Assembly: GCF_003852535.1 (NCBI RefSeq)
Contig: NZ_QAJP01000007.1
Coordinates: forward strand, 186,001 to 250,000
DNA length: 64,000 bases
Source of the DNA: Herminiimonas sp. KBW02
GTDB lineage: Bacteria > Pseudomonadota > Gammaproteobacteria > Burkholderiales > Burkholderiaceae_D
Direction: 5' to 3'
Part shown: one piece after another, positions 44,703-52,799 of the stretch
Layout of the letters: every line of letters begins with the position of its first letter
Position numbering within the stretch: position 1 is the first letter of the stretch
Translations under genes and position numbers: made by a program
Notes under the pieces: generated by a model
What the model was told of the DNA's origin: nothing
What the model saw: the letters and a program-made list of their open reading frames with translations, nothing else
Databases searched by the model: none

Positions 44703-46455
44703 AACCGATAGAGAAGTGTAGACGCAGGTCTTTCGTGTCGTGACCGTAAGCGAGATCCAGATTGACCGGGCCGATAGGGCTGCGCCAGCGCGCACCAACG
44801 CCACTACCTTGCGCGAGGCGGAAACCTTTCCATGAGTCGGCGGCATTGCCGGCATCGGTAAACACGGCGGCACCCCATTCCGGCGTGACGCTGTAAATCA
44901 CTTCTGCACTCAGCACCGCACTGACAGTACCGCCGACAATCGCGCCGTCTTGCGCGACGCCCAGCTTGTTGTAGCCATAGCCGCGGACAGTCTGGTCACC
45001 ACCGGTGCGGAACAGCAAGTCACTCGGCACGGTGTCGGAATTGGCCCCGAATACCTGTCCGACCTGGCCACGTAGTACTGCCTGGAAGCGACCATAGCTA
45101 GGCGAGAGCCAGGTGGCACGGCCGACGGTGCGTACCAGTCCTTTTTTGTTGACCACTCCGCCCGGGCCGACGCCGATTTCGAGCGAAGCGTAGTAACCAC
45201 GTGTCGGTGAAATCAGATTGTTCACGCGACGCACGGTGTAGGTGTACGAAGCGATCAGCGCTTCACGGTTATTGCTGAAGACGTTGCCTATGCGCTGACG
45301 ATCCGCGAGGAAGGCGACGCCGACTATGCTTTCATTACGTTTGTCCGGACTGATCAGGCGCGCACCGGTACGGAATTTATCGGTCGCTTCGCCTGAGCTG
45401 TTGGTGTATTCATAGTTGGCACCTACGCTCGGACGCCAGTCATTGTCCAGGGTCGGCAGGTAGACATCACCACCCAGCAGACGGTTGTCACGATCAGCGC
45501 GCAGCTGTGATTCGAGACGCCAGTCTTTGCCGAGGAAGTGCCTATCCGTCCATTTCATTTGTGCACGTGCACCGTTGTCTGTGGAGAAGCCCAGACCCAG
45601 CGACAGGCGACGACGTTCGTTCTCTGTCAGGTCGAGCTTGATCGGCACGTTATGCGGATGGGCCGGATCGACTGCGATGGTGGCAAAGGCCGAGCGGAAA
45701 TAGCCGGTATCTTGTATGCGTGCCTGCAGTTCGTTGAGTTTTTCCTGTGAATAGCGGTCGCCGGGTTTGATCGGATTGAGTTTCTCCACCATCGTGCGTG
45801 AGTAACGGTTCAGGCCGACGATTTCGAGTTCACCAAAGGTAAAGGCCGGGCCTGAGTTGACCTGCACCACGAGTGCCGCAGTATTCGTCGCCGGGTCTAT
45901 GCGGGCTTCGCTGTGGGCGATGGCGGCGGCAGGGTAGTCACGATTGAGCATGGCCTTGAGCAAGTCGCCCTTGGCACTGTCCCATGCACTTTGGCGAAAG
46001 GTGGTGCCGCTTTTCAGGCTCCAGTTTTCGCGCAGCTGCTCGATGCGGCGCGGATTTTTTTGTTCGATGTCACCGCTGAAGCTTATGTTGACCGATTCGA
46101 TTTTGGTAGATGCACCCAGTTCTATATTGAGACGCGCGATCCACGGTGTGCTTTCCTGGTCCAGCGTGGCGTTCACGACAGGGGTGAAGTAGCCTTCGGT
46201 TGCCAGCAGTGAGCGCACCTGGGTCGGTGCAACGGCAACCAGTCTTTGTACTTCTTCTGCGCTGATGTCGTCGGACTTGCTGCGCTTGACGACGTCCAGA
46301 TGCTCATTAAGCAGTGAGGTATAACTATCCGCACCGCTGATGGAGACGGTGTAGGAGGTGGCGGCTTCGCTCGTGAAAGGCAGACACAGCGCAATCAGTA
46401 AGGAACAAAGCAGGAAGCGCCATGCTGAATGTTTGTAAATGGTAACTCTTGGCAC
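44692..46455 (-). CDS. tamA: TamA, Omp85-family outer-membrane protein
   Basis: About 587 residues from a GTG at 46455, chosen because it directly precedes a good signal peptide (WRFLLCSLLIALCLPFTSEA); the open frame runs on to 46704 without a fitting start and there is no clear Shine-Dalgarno. Three POTRA domains span about 30-270 and a 16-strand barrel follows, with the Omp85 motif VRGYGYNKLG and the terminal strand LRLHFSIGYGF ending in Phe. The length equals E. coli TamA. It is translated before tamB and is divergent from the methyltransferase gene. Confidence 0.94.
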   Translation of the reverse strand: MPRVTIYKHSAWRFLLCSLLIALCLPFTSEAATSYTVSISGADSYTSLLNEHLDVVKRSKSDDISAEEVQRLVAVAPTQVRSLLATEGYFTPVVNATLDQESTPWIARLNIELGASTKIESVNISFSGDIEQKNPRRIEQLRENWSLKSGTTFRQSAWDSAKGDLLKAMLNRDYPAAAIAHSEARIDPATNTAALVVQVNSGPAFTFGELEIVGLNRYSRTMVEKLNPIKPGDRYSQEKLNELQARIQDTGYFRSAFATIAVDPAHPHNVPIKLDLTENERRRLSLGLGFSTDNGARAQMKWTDRHFLGKDWRLESQLRADRDNRLLGGDVYLPTLDNDWRPSVGANYEYTNSSGEATDKFRTGARLISPDKRNESIVGVAFLADRQRIGNVFSNNREALIASYTYTVRRVNNLISPTRGYYASLEIGVGPGGVVNKKGLVRTVGRATWLSPSYGRFQAVLRGQVGQVFGANSDTVPSDLLFRTGGDQTVRGYGYNKLGVAQDGAIVGGTVSAVLSAEVIYSVTPEWGAAVFTDAGNAADSWKGFRLAQGSGVGARWRSPIGPVNLDLAYGHDTKDLRLHFSIGYGF

Positions 46456-46632
46456 GTTGTTGGTATTGAAGGTAATTGGAAAAGCGGCATGACAAGGCAA
46501 GCATGTCGATTTTGCAAATTCGCTGATAGCCACGAGTGGACTAATCTTATCAGTATTATCAGTATTTGCCCGGCGTATGGTCGTTTTGATAGTGTAAACG
46601 GCCAGGATCACGTGCATGCTGTTGCTCTTAGC

Positions 46633-46661
46633 TTGCCGCCCCGGGGCAAAATCCCTATAGT
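46633..46661 (+). promoter_or_regulatory. Sigma-70-type promoter for the methyltransferase gene
   Basis: TTGCCG (46633-46638), a 17-base spacer and TATAGT (46656-46661) make a good sigma-70 match, with transcription predicted to begin near 46668 and the ATG at 46694. The spacer and -35 contain the imperfect palindrome TTGCC/GGCAA around CCCCGG, which could be an operator. Confidence 0.6.
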
Positions 46662-46693
46662 GGGCGCACCCCAAGATCACGGAAATATGCCAG

Positions 46694-47536
46694 ATGAGCA
46701 ACACCCACGAAATACGCCCCGGTCAGTCGATAGAGCTATTGAAAGAGCTGCATATCCTGACACGTGACGGCAAGCTGAACCAGGATAGCCGTCGCAAGCT
46801 CAAGCAGGTCTACCATTTATATCAGTTTATTGAGCCGCTACTGCAAGAAATCCAGAACGATCATCCGGATATTACGCTGGCTGATCACGGTGCCGGTAAA
46901 TCCTACCTGGGCTTCATTCTCTACGATTTGTTCTTCAAGGAACGCAAGGACAACTCGCGCATCTACGGCATAGAAACACGCGATGAGCTGGTGCAGAAGT
47001 CGGAAGCGCTGGCCAAGAAGCTGGAATTTCCCGGCATGTCTTTCCTTAATCTGTCAGTAGCGGAATCCATTACTTCGGATTTGTTGCCGGAAAAGATAGA
47101 TGTCGTTACAGCGCTGCATGCCTGCAATACGGCAACCGATGACGCAATCCATTTCGCATTGAAGAAGCAGGCCAAGTTCATCGTGCTGGTGCCGTGCTGC
47201 CAGGCGGAAGTCGCTTCAGTACTGAAGAAGAACAAGGGCAAGACGCTGGCGAAAAGCGCCTTAACCGAAATCTGGCGTCATCCTTTACACACACGTGAAT
47301 TCGGCAGCCAGGTCACCAATGTGCTGCGTTGTTTGCAGCTGGAAGCACACGGCTATCAGGTCAATGTGACCGAGCTGGTGGGTTGGGAGCATTCGATGAA
47401 GAATGAATTGATCATCGCCAGCTACAAGGATTTGCCACGTCGGCGTCCGACCGAGCGCTTGCAGGAAGTATTGCAAACGCTGGGACTGGAAGAGATGCAG
47501 CCGCGTTTCTTTACCGACGAAACACCTGTCACTTAA
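46694..47536 (+). CDS. SAM-dependent methyltransferase (Methyltransf_32-like)
   Basis: 280 residues. The SAM-binding region is LADHGAGKSYLGFILYD near residue 56, followed by YGIETRDELVQ. The segments TALHACNTATDDAI and LVPCCQAEV are typical for Methyltransf_32 proteins, which include GSTCD-related enzymes thought to modify RNA. The conserved double cysteine of VPCCQ is intact. Substrate is unknown. The gene is divergent from tamA and convergent with the cytochrome gene, only 5 bases away. Confidence 0.82.
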   Translation: MSNTHEIRPGQSIELLKELHILTRDGKLNQDSRRKLKQVYHLYQFIEPLLQEIQNDHPDITLADHGAGKSYLGFILYDLFFKERKDNSRIYGIETRDELVQKSEALAKKLEFPGMSFLNLSVAESITSDLLPEKIDVVTALHACNTATDDAIHFALKKQAKFIVLVPCCQAEVASVLKKNKGKTLAKSALTEIWRHPLHTREFGSQVTNVLRCLQLEAHGYQVNVTELVGWEHSMKNELIIASYKDLPRRRPTERLQEVLQTLGLEEMQPRFFTDETPVT

Positions 47537-47541
47537 TTACT

Positions 47542-48357
47542 TCATTTCTGCAGTGCCATCTGGCGCAAATAGGCCAGCAAATCATCCATCTGTGATTCAC
47601 TCATGACGCTGTCGGCAAAGCCCGGCATCGTCATGCCCGGCCAGCTGCGTACTGCTGCCGGATCACGCAGGTATTTTCTTAAGTAGGTTTCGTTAAAGTA
47701 TTCAGTCGGATTGGCCGGACGGTTCAGATCCGGTCCGACCGCTGCGTCGCCGCCGCCATTGACCTGGTGACAGCTGGCGCATTGCGTTGCATAGACTTGC
47801 ATGCCGTGATAGGCAGCGCTGTCAGGTGGAGTATGTGGTTTGATTTGCGGGTAACGACTGTGCAGTGGTGTGACATCGCTGATGCTGGCGATCTGATACG
47901 GCCATTGCTCTTGCGTGATGTGGTTCTTCTCCGGTGTCAGCCACACCAGATAGAAAGGACCGGCACTGGGGCCACCTGCCTTTAAGGCGGGCCACGGTAC
48001 TTGCGGTACTTCTATCGCCAGCCAGGCTTCGGACTCACCGAGGAATAGTGAAGCCGGGATGTTCGCGACGAAGCCATCGGTGGCTTTGAATTGCAGCGTA
48101 TCGACCTTGCTGATGTCGCGCAGTATCGCCAGCAAGGGCAGCGCGCGATATTCCATTGTACGTTTGTAGCTGACGTCGGCGGGGATCCTGATGGTGCGCA
48201 GCGCCGGGTGTTTTAGTAAATCAGTGAGAGCCAGGGTTTGCTGCTGGCTGCCGACGCGTAGCTGTAGTTTCGCATCCTGTGCATAAGCGGGTAGCAGTTG
48301 GGTGCAGAGCAGCACCAGGCTGATGAGGACGGAGCGGAAGATGGCAGGGGCTGACAT
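47542..48357 (-). CDS. Exported cytochrome c with N-terminal molybdopterin-oxidoreductase-like domain
   Basis: 271 residues with a signal peptide (LISLVLLCTQLLPAYA). Residues 30-170 (LALTDLLKHPALRTI, MEYRALPLLAILRDI, ATDGFVANIP) resemble the COG3915/sulfite-oxidase-like domain, but the cofactor-binding Cys is not evident. Residues 180-271 form a class I cytochrome c: haem motif CASCH near 194, GPDLNRP and a Met ligand in GMTMPGF. Such a fusion suggests periplasmic electron transfer. Partner unknown. It is divergent from the GIY-YIG gene. Confidence 0.8.
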   Translation of the reverse strand: MSAPAIFRSVLISLVLLCTQLLPAYAQDAKLQLRVGSQQQTLALTDLLKHPALRTIRIPADVSYKRTMEYRALPLLAILRDISKVDTLQFKATDGFVANIPASLFLGESEAWLAIEVPQVPWPALKAGGPSAGPFYLVWLTPEKNHITQEQWPYQIASISDVTPLHSRYPQIKPHTPPDSAAYHGMQVYATQCASCHQVNGGGDAAVGPDLNRPANPTEYFNETYLRKYLRDPAAVRSWPGMTMPGFADSVMSESQMDDLLAYLRQMALQK

Positions 48358-48428
48358 GATGATGGCAGTATAACCAAGTCACGGCGTGATACGAATCGCT
48401 ACTCAGAGTGAAAAGGGTGAAAGCTCTT

Positions 48429-48434
48429 TATACT
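48429..48434 (+). promoter_or_regulatory. Candidate -10 element (TATACT) immediately before the GIY-YIG start codon
   Basis: TATACT ends 7 bases before the ATG at 48442, so transcription from it would begin at or next to the start codon and the mRNA would be leaderless. No Shine-Dalgarno is present between them, which fits. A -35 element is weak. Confidence 0.4.
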
Positions 48435-48441
48435 AGCGCGC

Positions 48442-48741
48442 ATGACATGGTTTCTTTATCTCCTTGAATGCAGGAACGGCAGTATTTATACCGGTATTGC
48501 GGTCGATGTACACGCCCGTTACAACGCGCATGTGAGCGGCAAGGGTGCGCGCTATACGCGCTCCAATCCGCCGCGACGTTTGCTGGCGGTGCTGGAGTAT
48601 CCGGATCGTTCGGCCGCGTCCAAGGCTGAATATGCAATGAAGCGCCTGAGCGCAGCCCAGAAACGGGGCTTGTGCCTGCAGCGCGACGCACTATGGAGCG
48701 TCTCGCTGGCAGAGCATATCGCCCGACTATCCACTGATTGA
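48442..48741 (+). CDS. GIY-YIG domain protein (UPF0213/YhbQ family)
   Basis: 99 residues: the GIY-YIG nuclease fold with SIYTGIAVDVHARYNAH (conserved Tyr, Gly and Arg), KGARYTRSNPPRRLLAVLEY and a Glu in SKAEYAMKRLS. Members are small stand-alone nucleases; YhbQ has been linked to nuclease activity on DNA, but its role is not settled. The gene precedes a DUF938 methyltransferase by 19 bases on the same strand. Confidence 0.92.
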   Translation: MTWFLYLLECRNGSIYTGIAVDVHARYNAHVSGKGARYTRSNPPRRLLAVLEYPDRSAASKAEYAMKRLSAAQKRGLCLQRDALWSVSLAEHIARLSTD

Positions 48742-48760
48742 TTTATACAAGAAGAACGCG

Positions 48761-49354
48761 ATGAGCAAACAATTTTCCAGTGCCAGTGAACGCAATCGTG
48801 AGCCGATACTGGCGGTTTTAAGTACAGAGCTCGCGACCAGCAAGACAGTGCTGGAGATAGGCAGCGGTACTGGCCAGCATGCGGTTTTCTTTGCCGCACA
48901 TATACCGCATTTGATTTGGCAAACAAGTGACTTGCCGCAGAACCATCCCAGCATCACCGCGTGGATGCAGGAAGCGGATTTGCCGAATGTGTTGTCACCG
49001 CTGGTGCTGGATATGGAACAACCGGGCTGGCCGACGCAGACTTATGATGCCGCGTTCACTGCTAACACATGTCACATCATGGCATGGCATCAGGTACAGA
49101 ATATGTTCAGGGGCGTCGGACAGCGCCTGAACCCGGGGGGTAAGTTCTGTGTGTACGGGCCATTCAATTACGACGGAAAATTTACCAGTGCCGGGAATGC
49201 ACAATTCGATGCATCACTCAGGGCACAGGCGGCGCACATGGGCATACGCGATAGTGAAGCGGTGAACGCTTTAGCGCAGGAGCAAGGTTTACAACTGCAT
49301 GCAGATCATGCGATGCCAGCCAATAATCATTTACTGGTCTGGCAGCGCGTTTGA
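48761..49354 (+). CDS. DUF938-family SAM-dependent methyltransferase
   Basis: 197 residues covering the whole DUF938 domain. The N terminus is SASERNREPILAVLS; the SAM-binding Gly motif is VLEIGSGTGQHAVFFA; later segments are FTANTCHIMAWHQVQ, GGKFCVYGPFNYDGKFTSAGNAQFD in short (YGPFNYDGKFTS), all family markers. Substrate unknown. AAGAAGAA precedes the ATG. It forms a probable two-gene unit with the GIY-YIG gene and is convergent with a lipoprotein gene. Confidence 0.9.
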   Translation: MSKQFSSASERNREPILAVLSTELATSKTVLEIGSGTGQHAVFFAAHIPHLIWQTSDLPQNHPSITAWMQEADLPNVLSPLVLDMEQPGWPTQTYDAAFTANTCHIMAWHQVQNMFRGVGQRLNPGGKFCVYGPFNYDGKFTSAGNAQFDASLRAQAAHMGIRDSEAVNALAQEQGLQLHADHAMPANNHLLVWQRV

Positions 49355-49363
49355 CGAGGTAAC

Positions 49364-50098
49364 TTATTTACCCTGGGCTTGCGGGGCAGGAGCAGAGGCA
49401 GGTGGTGGTGGCAGCGGATCTGTTTTGCAGCCTTTGTAGCTGACGCCGTTTATTTCAAACAGTGCTTCATTACCCTTATTCCAGAAGGTGGTGGAGCCGT
49501 CAGAGTAGCGTGCGCCGGAACCCGAAATCACATGCGGCAGGGTGATGGTGCGACCGGCCAGCATGATTTCTACCTTGTCGTTGTTGGTGAATTTGGCGAT
49601 GAATTCCAGATCGTCACATTTGAATGCCGCGACATTGCTCTTAGCTGCATTTGCCGCGACCGGGTTGCCGACACGTTGCAGCATAATGTTGATCGGCTTC
49701 TCAGGCTCATTGAAATTGACCGGATAAGCTTCGGTCGAGGTCCACATCAGTTCATCCCGATTGTCGAGGATCACCGCACGTACGTTGTAGCGATGGCGCA
49801 AGTCGATGGCGGACGGAATGTAGCGCAAATCAAACTGGATAGGAACCTGTCCGCTAGCACGCAGCGTTTGTTGTGCAATGAAGATGGCGCTGGCATCGGC
49901 GCGGCTGACATCTTCCAGGCTGACGACTATCTTTGCATCAGGCGGCAGGGCAATACGTTCGCGGTAGATGACAGAGCCGCTGACGCGTCCGGATAAATTG
50001 GGTTTGCTTTCTGTTTTGTACCATTTGGCGCAACCGCTTGCGGCCACGGTCAGCGCTACCAGGGTAAGAATGGTGCGCAAGGTGTGTAATTTCTTCAT
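49364..50098 (-). CDS. Lipoprotein with YbaY-type and MliC-type domains
   Basis: 244 residues from the ATG at 50098, preceded by AGGA. A lipoprotein signal ends in AASGCAKW. Residues 35-145 match the YbaY-type domain (SGSVIYRERIALPPDAKIVV, VSLEDVSRAD). Residues 160-225 match the MliC C-type lysozyme inhibitor domain: FKCDDLEFIAKF, GSGARYSDGSTTFWNKGNEA and the closing YKGC. MliC inhibits lysozyme at the periplasmic face. The fusion of the two suggests an envelope defence role against host or predator lysozyme. The C terminus is Pro/Ala rich. Confidence 0.85.
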   Translation of the reverse strand: MKKLHTLRTILTLVALTVAASGCAKWYKTESKPNLSGRVSGSVIYRERIALPPDAKIVVSLEDVSRADASAIFIAQQTLRASGQVPIQFDLRYIPSAIDLRHRYNVRAVILDNRDELMWTSTEAYPVNFNEPEKPINIMLQRVGNPVAANAAKSNVAAFKCDDLEFIAKFTNNDKVEIMLAGRTITLPHVISGSGARYSDGSTTFWNKGNEALFEINGVSYKGCKTDPLPPPPASAPAPQAQGK

Positions 50099-50304
50099 GT
50101 TGATTTCCTGAAAATGGCATGCGATGAGAAAGTGTAGCGTTTGCCATCGCAAAGTCCAGTGTTGCTTACGCCCGCCTGACAGCTTGACGCATGCAAAGAC
50201 GACAAGTAGTCTTTGCTTTCCTGTCAGGCAGGTGATGATGGACAGCATTATTCAATCTGCGTTCCCGCCAGTGCGCGTAAAACATCTCTTCCGCTATTAA
50301 ATTA

Positions 50305-51393
50305 ATGCATACAGCTCGTCATTCCCGTCCGCGTCTCCCTCATTTGCTGGTCGCTACACTATTCGCTTTTTTTTCCGGCGCGGTGTGGGCTGACGATGAA
50401 GTGTGTGGCTCGAAGCCCGGCGTCAGGGCATTGAAAAATTATCCTGATGTGTACAACTTCTATTACGAAAACGATTTGTTTGCCGGTACGGATAACAACT
50501 ACACCAGTGGCGCCAAATTTTCCTGGGTCTCGGCCAACCTTGAGGATTACATCAACGATCCTTGTCTGCCGAAGTGGGTGCGGCAACTGAACCGTATTTC
50601 AGAGTGGGTGCAGCCGGGCGTTTTCGATTCACGCAATATGGTGATCAGTCTTGGGCAGGAGATGTACACGCCGACCGATAAAACGCGACGCGACCTGATT
50701 ACCAATGACCGGCCGTATGCAGGCTGGCTCTATCTCGGCCTGGCCTACAACGCACGTAACGATACCGATATGGAAGTGACTGAGATTGATATCGGTATGG
50801 TGGGGCCAGCCTCGCTGGCGCGCCAGTCGCAAAACTTTATCCATCGCATACGCGGCATAGACCGCTTCAACGGCTGGGATAACCAGCTCAATAATGAACT
50901 GGGCATACAGTTTGTGAAGGAAAGAAAGACCAAGGTATTCAACTGGTCACGTTCGGGCTGGCCCAAGATGGATGCGATCAGCCATTACGGTTTTGCGCTG
51001 GGCAATGTGAATACGTATTTGAATGGCGGGCTGGAAGTGCGTATAGGTAGTTTCCTGCCTAACGATTTTGGTACTGCGCCTATTCGTCCGGCCAGTGACA
51101 GCAATGCGCCGCTACCGGCCAATGCGTCGCGTCGCATGGGCGATGGTGGTGTGCATTTCTTTGCCTCGGTCGATGGCCGTGCAGTTGCACGCAATATCTT
51201 CCTGGACGGGAATACCTTCTCCGACAGCCACAGTATTTCGAAACGCTATTTCGTTGGCGACGTGGCAGCCGGTGTGGCCTGGCAATGGGTGGGCGGCAAG
51301 ATCACGTATGCGCAGTATTTGCGCAGCAAGGAATTCCGCGGTCAGGACAAAGCGCAAAGCTATGGCTCGATTACGCTCAGCCTTGAATACTGA
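50305..51393 (+). CDS. LpxR-family (DUF2219) outer-membrane lipid A deacylase-like protein
   Basis: 362 residues with a signal peptide (LLVATLFAFFSGAVWA). The mature N terminus has FYYENDLFAGTDNNYTSG, the LpxR signature with the Asn, Asp and Thr of the calcium/active site, followed by NDRPYAGWLYLGL. The beta-barrel ends in GSITLSLEY with an aromatic terminus. LpxR removes the 3'-acyloxyacyl group of lipid A in Salmonella; activity here is inferred. The gene stands alone, with the start in an AT-rich context (TTAAATTAATG). Confidence 0.85.
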   Translation: MHTARHSRPRLPHLLVATLFAFFSGAVWADDEVCGSKPGVRALKNYPDVYNFYYENDLFAGTDNNYTSGAKFSWVSANLEDYINDPCLPKWVRQLNRISEWVQPGVFDSRNMVISLGQEMYTPTDKTRRDLITNDRPYAGWLYLGLAYNARNDTDMEVTEIDIGMVGPASLARQSQNFIHRIRGIDRFNGWDNQLNNELGIQFVKERKTKVFNWSRSGWPKMDAISHYGFALGNVNTYLNGGLEVRIGSFLPNDFGTAPIRPASDSNAPLPANASRRMGDGGVHFFASVDGRAVARNIFLDGNTFSDSHSISKRYFVGDVAAGVAWQWVGGKITYAQYLRSKEFRGQDKAQSYGSITLSLEY

Positions 51394-51406
51394 TAATCAG
51401 AATGGG

Positions 51407-51437
51407 GCGTCATGCACAGGCATGCTGTGCATGACGT
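51407..51437. terminator. Hairpin between the convergent LpxR-like and carbonic anhydrase genes
   Basis: A perfect 12-bp stem, arms CGTCATGCACAG (51408-51419) and CTGTGCATGACG (51425-51436), with a five-base loop. No T-tract follows on either strand, so it may be a rho-dependent or mRNA-end protecting structure rather than a classic terminator. Confidence 0.65.
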
Positions 51438-51446
51438 ATAGCGATA

Positions 51447-52085
51447 TTAATCGAAGCTGAAGTCAGCCGGCAGGCCGTCGAAGAATTCGACTTCACCGGT
51501 TTCCAGCGAGTATTCGGCACCGACCACCAGCAAACCTTCGTTTTGACTCAGGCTTTCCAGTATTTCCGAACCGTGGCGCAAGTGATTGACGGAAGCACGG
51601 ATGTTGGCGCGTACCGATTGATGCACCAGTGCGTCATGGTCGTGCTTCAGGTCGGTGTCCATCAGGGTTTCGATCGAAGGACGAATGCGATCAACGATGG
51701 ACTTCAGATTGCGTGACTGGTTTTCGCTTGGGCGCTTGAGCTCGTCCAGCGTCGCCAGGATCGCGCCGCATTGCGAGTGGCCCAGTACCACAACCAGCTT
51801 GGTGCGATAGCGGGCCGCTGCAAATTCCACGCTGCCGACCTGCGATGGTGCAACGATGTTGCCCGCGACGCGGATCACGAATAAATCACCCAGACCCTGA
51901 TCGAATACCAGTTCTGCCGGTACGCGCGAGTCGGAGCAGCCAAGAATAATGGCGAACGGTTCCTGGCCAGCGGCGATTTCGCTGCGACGGGCATGGGAGG
52001 AGGCATTGTCGGGGTTACGGACATCTGCGACAAAACGGCGGTTACCGTCGCGCAGACGCTTTAGTGCGGCTTTTGCTGTTTCCAT
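51447..52085 (-). CDS. Beta-class carbonic anhydrase
   Basis: 212 residues from the ATG at 52085, behind GAAAGAA; a longer frame to 52133 has no support. Zinc ligands and catalytic dyad are visible: Cys, Asp and Arg in LGCSDSRVPAE, and His and Cys in LGHSQCGAI. The protein interconverts CO2 and bicarbonate in the cytoplasm. The N-terminal ALKRLRDGNRRFV is typical for the bacterial subgroup without export signal. Confidence 0.94.
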   Translation of the reverse strand: METAKAALKRLRDGNRRFVADVRNPDNASSHARRSEIAAGQEPFAIILGCSDSRVPAELVFDQGLGDLFVIRVAGNIVAPSQVGSVEFAAARYRTKLVVVLGHSQCGAILATLDELKRPSENQSRNLKSIVDRIRPSIETLMDTDLKHDHDALVHQSVRANIRASVNHLRHGSEILESLSQNEGLLVVGAEYSLETGEVEFFDGLPADFSFD

Positions 52086-52393
52086 TAAGTTCTTTCTTTC
52101 GATAGCTGTCTGGTGCCTGCGGGAGGGGTGCATTTGCGTGGGGAAGCATGAAGGCGCGCGCTGGCGCTATCGTGTGCAAAGGCAGGCGTTCGCTACTTTA
52201 AAGCATTCTCAGGCGGCTTGCTGTGGAAATTTTTCAGATCAGAGGAGTGCGGGCTATCATGTCGTTCAGGTGAGAACGACGATAAATAACAGATCTTGGA
52301 TTGTTTTAAGAGAAGAAGCGTAGTGAAGTGTGCAGATGTTGGTGCGGCGCAGCATGGTGGATAGCCGGATTGCAAGCTATCCATACCCGGTAT
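52086..52393. other. Intergenic region upstream of the carbonic anhydrase gene
   Basis: 308 bases. A small hairpin TCGTTC/GAACGA lies at 52262-52279. No open frame with a Shine-Dalgarno was found. It should contain the promoter of the carbonic anhydrase gene and the 3' end of the zinc-ribbon gene transcript. Confidence 0.35.
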
Positions 52394-52675
52394 TTAAAAA
52401 TCGAATAATTCGCCGATCAGGTCTTTTTTCTGTTTTTGCCCATAGCCTTCCTTGTTGTAGCCATGTTGCATGGCGCGCACAGGGCTGCTGCGCTCACCGC
52501 GATAACGCGGCAGCGGTGGTGCTTCAGGCGGCAGGGCGTTGGCGGAACGATCGATCAGTTTGTCGAGTTCGCCCCTGTCCAGCCAGACGCCGCGGCAGTT
52601 TGGGCAGTAATCAATTTCAATTCCGTGGCGATCAGAAGTGATCAAATGCATTTCATTGCAGGCCGGACATTTCAT
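52394..52675 (-). CDS. Small zinc-ribbon protein (zf-TFIIB type)
   Basis: 93 residues from the ATG at 52675, preceded by GAGGA; the frame to 52723 lacks a Shine-Dalgarno. Two CxxC knuckles, CPAC at residue 3 and CPNC near 23, followed by RGVWLDRGELDKLI, form the zf-TFIIB domain. The C-terminal part is basic and disordered and ends in KDLIGELFDF. Function is unknown. It is divergent from nhaR. Confidence 0.88.
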   Translation of the reverse strand: MKCPACNEMHLITSDRHGIEIDYCPNCRGVWLDRGELDKLIDRSANALPPEAPPLPRYRGERSSPVRAMQHGYNKEGYGQKQKKDLIGELFDF

Positions 52676-52734
52676 CTTGATATCCTCGTCGTTAAGTCGC
52701 CCATTACGGACGATAAGCTGCACTCTAGGCGCTC

Positions 52735-52778
52735 TTTAACTGTTTGAAAATTCGAATATAATCACTTTTTCATTCGAA
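52735..52778 (+). promoter_or_regulatory. nhaR promoter with repeated ATTCGAA elements
   Basis: TTTAAC (52735-52740), a 16-base spacer and a perfect TATAAT (52757-52762). The heptamer ATTCGAA occurs at 52750-52756 and again at 52772-52778, flanking the -10 box at a 22-base pitch (two helical turns). This is a natural arrangement for an autoregulatory LysR-type site. Confidence 0.6.
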
Positions 52779-52799
52779 AAAACAGAAGAGAGATCTTGC

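Noticed and set aside
44703-44873. 57-residue extension of TamB
   Set aside because: It is inside tamA in another frame; the ATG at 44702 precedes the basic-plus-helix anchor expected for TamB.
46456-46704. Extension of TamA upstream of the signal peptide
   Set aside because: It would bury the signal peptide about 80 residues inside and overlap the divergent methyltransferase promoter and start.
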